41,267 nucleotides of DNA, from the NCBI GenBank assembly GCA_001799365.1, contig MGTI01000202.1, forward strand, positions 191-41,457, read 5' to 3'. The notes below the pieces were generated by a model. It was not told the origin of the DNA and searched no databases. It worked only from the letters and a program-made list of their open reading frames with translations. The DNA comes from Desulfobacterales bacterium GWB2_56_26. GTDB lineage: Bacteria; Desulfobacterota; Desulfobulbia; Desulfobulbales; Desulfocapsaceae. Shown here in pieces: positions 37,145-41,267 of the stretch. Both the position numbers and the translations under genes were made by a program. How positions within the stretch are numbered: position 1 is the first letter of the stretch; every line of letters starts with the position of its first letter.

Positions 37145-37930
37145 ATGATCGGTATTTTTGATTCAGGCGTTGGCGGCATGACCGTGGCCAGGGCTGTTGA
37201 ACTGCTGCTGCCGCGCTTTCCCCTGCTCTATCTTGGCGATATCGCCAGATCTCCTTACGGCACCAAAAGCGACCGCACGATTGTCGAGTACTCGATTGAG
37301 AATACGAAATTCCTCATCGAAAGAGGAGCGCAGGTCATCGTCATCGCCTGCAATTCGGCTTCGAGCGTCGCCACCGACCGCCTTCGCCAGGAGTTCAGCA
37401 TTCCCATCATCGAGGTCATTACCCCTGCGGTCGAGCAGGCCCTGCGGCAGACCCGGAGCTGCAGGATAGGCGTGATCGGCACCAAGGCGACCATCCGCAG
37501 CAACATTTATGAGCGGAAGATCCTGGCGGAAAGACCCGAATGCCGGGTCGTTTCGACCCCGTGTCCGCTGCTCGTGCCGCTGGTCGAAGAGGGCTGGACG
37601 AACAAGAGGGAAACCAAGATGATTCTCCGGCGGTATCTCCATAGCCTGAAGGAATCCCAGGTCGATACCCTGGTACTGGGCTGCACCCACTATCCGCTGT
37701 TGAAACACCTGATCCAGCCCCGCATCGGCAAAAGGGTCACCCTGATCGATTCGTCGCTGGCCGCCGCCGAATATCTCCGGCAATACCTGCAGGATAATCC
37801 TGATTTTACGCCGTCCACGCAGCATGAGCCGGGTAAAAACAGATACTTTGTCACCGACCTTACCGAATCCACCCGATCTATGGCCGAGAAGATATTCGCC
37901 CGGCCAATCGATCTTCAACCTGTCGAGTAA
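37145..37930 (+). CDS. murI: Glutamate racemase
   Basis: IGIFDSGVGGMTVARA, YLGDIARSPYGTKS, ACNSASS, LGCTHYPLLK. Confidence 0.96.
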   Translation: MIGIFDSGVGGMTVARAVELLLPRFPLLYLGDIARSPYGTKSDRTIVEYSIENTKFLIERGAQVIVIACNSASSVATDRLRQEFSIPIIEVITPAVEQALRQTRSCRIGVIGTKATIRSNIYERKILAERPECRVVSTPCPLLVPLVEEGWTNKRETKMILRRYLHSLKESQVDTLVLGCTHYPLLKHLIQPRIGKRVTLIDSSLAAAEYLRQYLQDNPDFTPSTQHEPGKNRYFVTDLTESTRSMAEKIFARPIDLQPVE

Positions 37931-37933
37931 CCG

Positions 37934-38632
37934 ATGCATATCTCACGCAACCTTCTTCTTATATTGCTGGTATTGTCGTTTTTTGCCGCAACCGCCCACG
38001 CCGCCGAAACCGCGGTGGAATATCCGGAGGACATCGCCGCCCGGCTGCAACGCCGCTACGATGCCATGCAGAGCCTCACCTTCAACTTCTACCAGGATAT
38101 CCGCGGCGAAATGAGCGGCCGTCCCCGGCAGGGCTCGGGCCAGGCGGTCTTTTACAAGCATGACGGCCTCGCCCGGATGCGCTGGGACTACACCAGCCCG
38201 GACCGCCAAGTGCTGATCAGCGACGGCGTGCTGTTTTCCATGTATGTGGCCAACCAGCAGCAGCTGATCATCACCCCGGCGGAAAATCTCGATGCCGACC
38301 TGACCTACTCCTTTTTCACCGGCAAAGGTCTTTTGCAGAGGGATTTCCATATCCGGCCAGCCAATGAGGACGAGCAGCCGGAAAACGAAACGGAATTCAA
38401 GGTGATCAAACTGATCCCCAAGACCCCGCAGTCCCAGGTCCAGGATATCCATGTCTGGGTCACGCCCGAGTCGCTGATTCGCCGGATCAAGCTCCAGGAT
38501 CATTTCGGCACTATCACCGTCCTCAACCTGAGCGACATCGAAACGGAAACCCTGGCCAACAAGAGTTCGACGGAGATCGACAAAATATTTACCTTCACGC
38601 CGCCGGAAGGGACGGAGATCATCAGGCAATAG
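37934..38632 (+). CDS. lolA: Outer-membrane lipoprotein carrier protein LolA
   Basis: Signal peptide; LQRRYDAMQSLTFNFYQDI...YKHDGLARMRWDYTSPDRQVLISDGVLFSMY. Confidence 0.88.
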   Translation: MHISRNLLLILLVLSFFAATAHAAETAVEYPEDIAARLQRRYDAMQSLTFNFYQDIRGEMSGRPRQGSGQAVFYKHDGLARMRWDYTSPDRQVLISDGVLFSMYVANQQQLIITPAENLDADLTYSFFTGKGLLQRDFHIRPANEDEQPENETEFKVIKLIPKTPQSQVQDIHVWVTPESLIRRIKLQDHFGTITVLNLSDIETETLANKSSTEIDKIFTFTPPEGTEIIRQ

Positions 38633-38633
38633 C

Positions 38634-40436
38634 ATGACTGTGCCGGCATCCGGGTTCAGGATCGGTCTTGCGGCGACGCCCTGGTCGATTTTCAACCGGC
38701 CTTCACTGCAGTTGGGTGTCCTGAAGAGCTATGTGGAAGAAAGGCTCGACGCCCGGGTGGATACCTTTCACCTCTCTTTGCCCGTTACGGCTGCCATCGG
38801 TGTCGACCGTTATGCCCGGATCGCCCGTTCCGGCTGGGCAGGCGAGGCTCTTTTTGCCCCGCTGTTGTTCCCCGAAATGAGAGTGCCGGCCGAAAAGCTC
38901 TTTTACACAAGTCTTGCCGGGGAGAAGCGGTCATTGGCCAGTTTTTCCGAACTGGTCGAGCGAGTCGAAGAGAGCTGCACTACCTGGCTCTCATCGCTTC
39001 CGACGGAGGACTACCACTTGTTCGGTTTTTCCGTCTGCTTTTTTCAACTCCTGCCCTCGCTCTATCTGGCAAAACTGCTCAAAAAAACCAGGCCTGAGCT
39101 GCCGATCGTGTTCGGCGGGTCGTCCTGCACCGGAGCGGTTGGCGCCTCGCTTATCGAACATTTTCCGGAAATCGATTACCTCGTCGACGGCGAAGGCGAG
39201 GAAGCGCTCTGCCGGCTCTGCCGCTTTATTGCCGGCGACGCGACCTCGCTGCCGACAAATGTGAGGTCGCAACGCCCCATTGCCCGTGCACAAAACCCTG
39301 CGGCAGGTCTTGAACCGGACGACCTGCCCTGCCCCGACTACTCTCCCTATTTCCAGGAGATGCGTAAGTTTTTCCCGGAACTGCCGTTCATCCCGATGTT
39401 GCCGGTCGAGTTTTCCCGCGGCTGCTGGTGGAATACCTGCACCTTCTGCAATCTGAATCTGCAGTGGCTGGACTACCGGTGCAAAACAGGAGAAAAGATG
39501 GCGGCGGAGATCCTGCATCTCGCCCGGACCCATGAATCCCTGCATTTCACCTTCGCCGACAACGCCCTTCCCCTCCGGGAAGCGGATCTTTTTTTCAGCA
39601 AAATTGCAGCAGCAGGCCTCGATCTGCAGTTTTTCGCCGAGATCAGGGCGATTGCCGAACCGGAAAGGCTGCAGCTCTACCGGCGGGGGGGACTGAAAAC
39701 GATCCAGGTCGGCATCGAAGCCCTGTCGACGTCCCTGCTGCAGAAAATGGCCAAAGGCACGACAGTTATCGGGATCATGGCGACAATGAAAACGTGCAGC
39801 GAAACCGGGATCCGCCTCGAAGGCAACATCATCACCGAATTCCCGACCACGACCGAAACGGAGATTGCCGAGACGCTTGCCCATCTCGACTACCTCTTTC
39901 CTTTCCCCCCGCTGCAGGCCGCCCGTTTTTTTCTGGGCTACGGCTCCCCCATCCATGCCAGGGCAAAAGAATTCTCCATCCGGGCCGTACTGCCCCACGC
40001 CAAAAACCGCAGGCTTTTCCCCCGCAACCTGCTGCGGTCGATGACCCTCTTGACCTGCGGCTACAGGGGCGATCGGCGAACACAGCAGCGGCTCTGGCGG
40101 CCGGTTCACGAAAAGATCAGAGCGTGGCAAGAATACCACCGGCAAAGGAACAAAGATCAGCCGTATCCTCTCTCGTATGAAGACGGCCGCACCTTTTTGA
40201 TCATCCGGCAGGAACGACCGGCCGGCGCGCCGCTTTTGCACCGGTTGCGCGGTCTTTCCCGGGATGTCTACCTCTTTTGCCGGAGACCGCAGAAAAGAGC
40301 GGACATCTCCCGCGAGTTTCCCGCTGTCTCCGCGAGGAACCTGGAAAATTTTTTCGCCGAGATGAGCACCAAACGGCTCATGTTTATCGAAGGCGACCTG
40401 GCCCTGTCGCTTGCAGTCCGGGCTGTTCGGCGGTAA
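38634..40436 (+). CDS. B12-binding/radical SAM protein related to RiPP-maturation radical SAM family
   Basis: B12-like GGSSCTGAVGASLIEHFPEIDYLVDGEGEEAL; SRGCWWNTCTFCNLNLQWLDYRCKTGEKMAAEIL; starts 2 nt after lolA stop. Confidence 0.8.
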   Translation: MTVPASGFRIGLAATPWSIFNRPSLQLGVLKSYVEERLDARVDTFHLSLPVTAAIGVDRYARIARSGWAGEALFAPLLFPEMRVPAEKLFYTSLAGEKRSLASFSELVERVEESCTTWLSSLPTEDYHLFGFSVCFFQLLPSLYLAKLLKKTRPELPIVFGGSSCTGAVGASLIEHFPEIDYLVDGEGEEALCRLCRFIAGDATSLPTNVRSQRPIARAQNPAAGLEPDDLPCPDYSPYFQEMRKFFPELPFIPMLPVEFSRGCWWNTCTFCNLNLQWLDYRCKTGEKMAAEILHLARTHESLHFTFADNALPLREADLFFSKIAAAGLDLQFFAEIRAIAEPERLQLYRRGGLKTIQVGIEALSTSLLQKMAKGTTVIGIMATMKTCSETGIRLEGNIITEFPTTTETEIAETLAHLDYLFPFPPLQAARFFLGYGSPIHARAKEFSIRAVLPHAKNRRLFPRNLLRSMTLLTCGYRGDRRTQQRLWRPVHEKIRAWQEYHRQRNKDQPYPLSYEDGRTFLIIRQERPAGAPLLHRLRGLSRDVYLFCRRPQKRADISREFPAVSARNLENFFAEMSTKRLMFIEGDLALSLAVRAVRR

Positions 40437-40720
40437 GTGCGATCCGGAAGGTAAGGACTTGCCGGAGAAACTCCAAGATCTGCTGTGGACTTTCCCTTCG
40501 TCTTCGGGTTGAATAGCATGACAATATCATCGACTTCCGAACTAAACCGCGAGGGACATGACCGCCGCTTTGACCGATCTTGACATTATCCCGTTCAAGA
40601 TACAGGGTATCTCGGGAATCGACACTGAGAGATCAAGAGAATCACGACTGTACACCATTCACGCCCGACATCAGCTCATGCCGGACAATACCCGTAACCC
40701 ACAGTTTCCTGAAAACAGAC

Positions 40721-41267
40721 ATGACAGACACGACCAGCGACAATTTCGAAGACTTGTTCAAGGCTGAAGAGACCAAAAAAATCAGACACCTGACTCCAGG
40801 TCAAAAGATTACAGCCATCATCGTCGGGATCACCGGGGAGTCGGCCTTTCTTGATGTCGGCAGCAAGAGCGAGGGGGTCCTCAACAGTGCCGAACTGAAA
40901 GACAACGAGGGGAATTTCAGCAAAAAGGTCGGCGACACAATCGACGTCTACTTTCTCCGCTCCAAAACCTCCGAGCAGCTCTTTACCACCTCCATCGGAT
41001 CGGGTGCCGGCAACAGTCACCTGGAGGAGGCCTTTCAAAGCGGCATTCCGGTCGATGGGTTTGTCAAGGCAGAGATCAAAGGCGGCTTCGAAGTCACCCT
41101 CGGCGGCAATGTCCGGGCCTTCTGCCCCTATTCCCAGATGGGTCTTCGCCGCATCGACGATCCGGCGGGGACCTATCTCGAAACCCACATGAAATTCCAG
41201 ATCACCCGATACGACGAGAACGGCCGCAATATCGTCCTCTCCGCCCGGGCACTGCAGGAGGCGGAAC
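40721..41267 (+). CDS. S1 RNA-binding-domain protein (30S ribosomal protein S1-like), truncated by window end
   Basis: Manual translation MTDTTSDNFEDLFKAEETKKIRHLTPGQKITAIIVGITGESAFLDVGSKSEGVLNSAEL...GFVKAEIKGGFEVTLGGNVRAFCPYSQMGLR; open to the last base. Confidence 0.8.
   Translation, partial: MTDTTSDNFEDLFKAEETKKIRHLTPGQKITAIIVGITGESAFLDVGSKSEGVLNSAELKDNEGNFSKKVGDTIDVYFLRSKTSEQLFTTSIGSGAGNSHLEEAFQSGIPVDGFVKAEIKGGFEVTLGGNVRAFCPYSQMGLRRIDDPAGTYLETHMKFQITRYDENGRNIVLSARALQEAE

Noticed and set aside
38991-40241. 416-aa minus-strand ORF antisense to the radical SAM gene
   Set aside because: Shadow ORF of a strongly supported CDS with murI-lolA operon context.

Overview
This 41 kb window looks like a Desulfobacterota (Desulfobulbales-like) chromosome segment; the taxonomy is inferred from gene content and style only. 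It falls into two parts. (1) About 0.1-17 kb is accessory, surface-related DNA. It begins with a 3' half of a tRNA-Arg(UCG)-like gene plus terminator at the end of an AT-rich segment, and a second partial copy of that sequence lies ~1 kb downstream. Next come a CsgG-SUMF1 fusion protein, a double-SPOR protein and a MacAB/TolC-type exporter. A minus-strand operon follows, encoding a curlin-like alternating-repeat protein, a small secreted companion, an HfaB/CsgG-like outer-membrane lipoprotein, an LPP20-like protein, a small membrane-anchored protein and a DUF2807-like protein. I consider this operon, a candidate curli/holdfast-anchor-like amyloid secretion system, the most interesting item. 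(2) About 17.8-41 kb is mostly housekeeping: rarA, PilZ protein, amrS, bpt, gdhA, a receiver/PEP-pyruvate-binding hybrid, a TlpA-NosL-ABC operon, an HTH/two-CW protein, mobA with a degenerate MobB-like N-terminus, mqnD/mqnB, queA, an FmdB-type protein, murI, lolA, a B12/radical-SAM protein with unusual Cys spacing, and an S1-domain protein running off the window. All family names come from reading the translations by eye; no searches were run.
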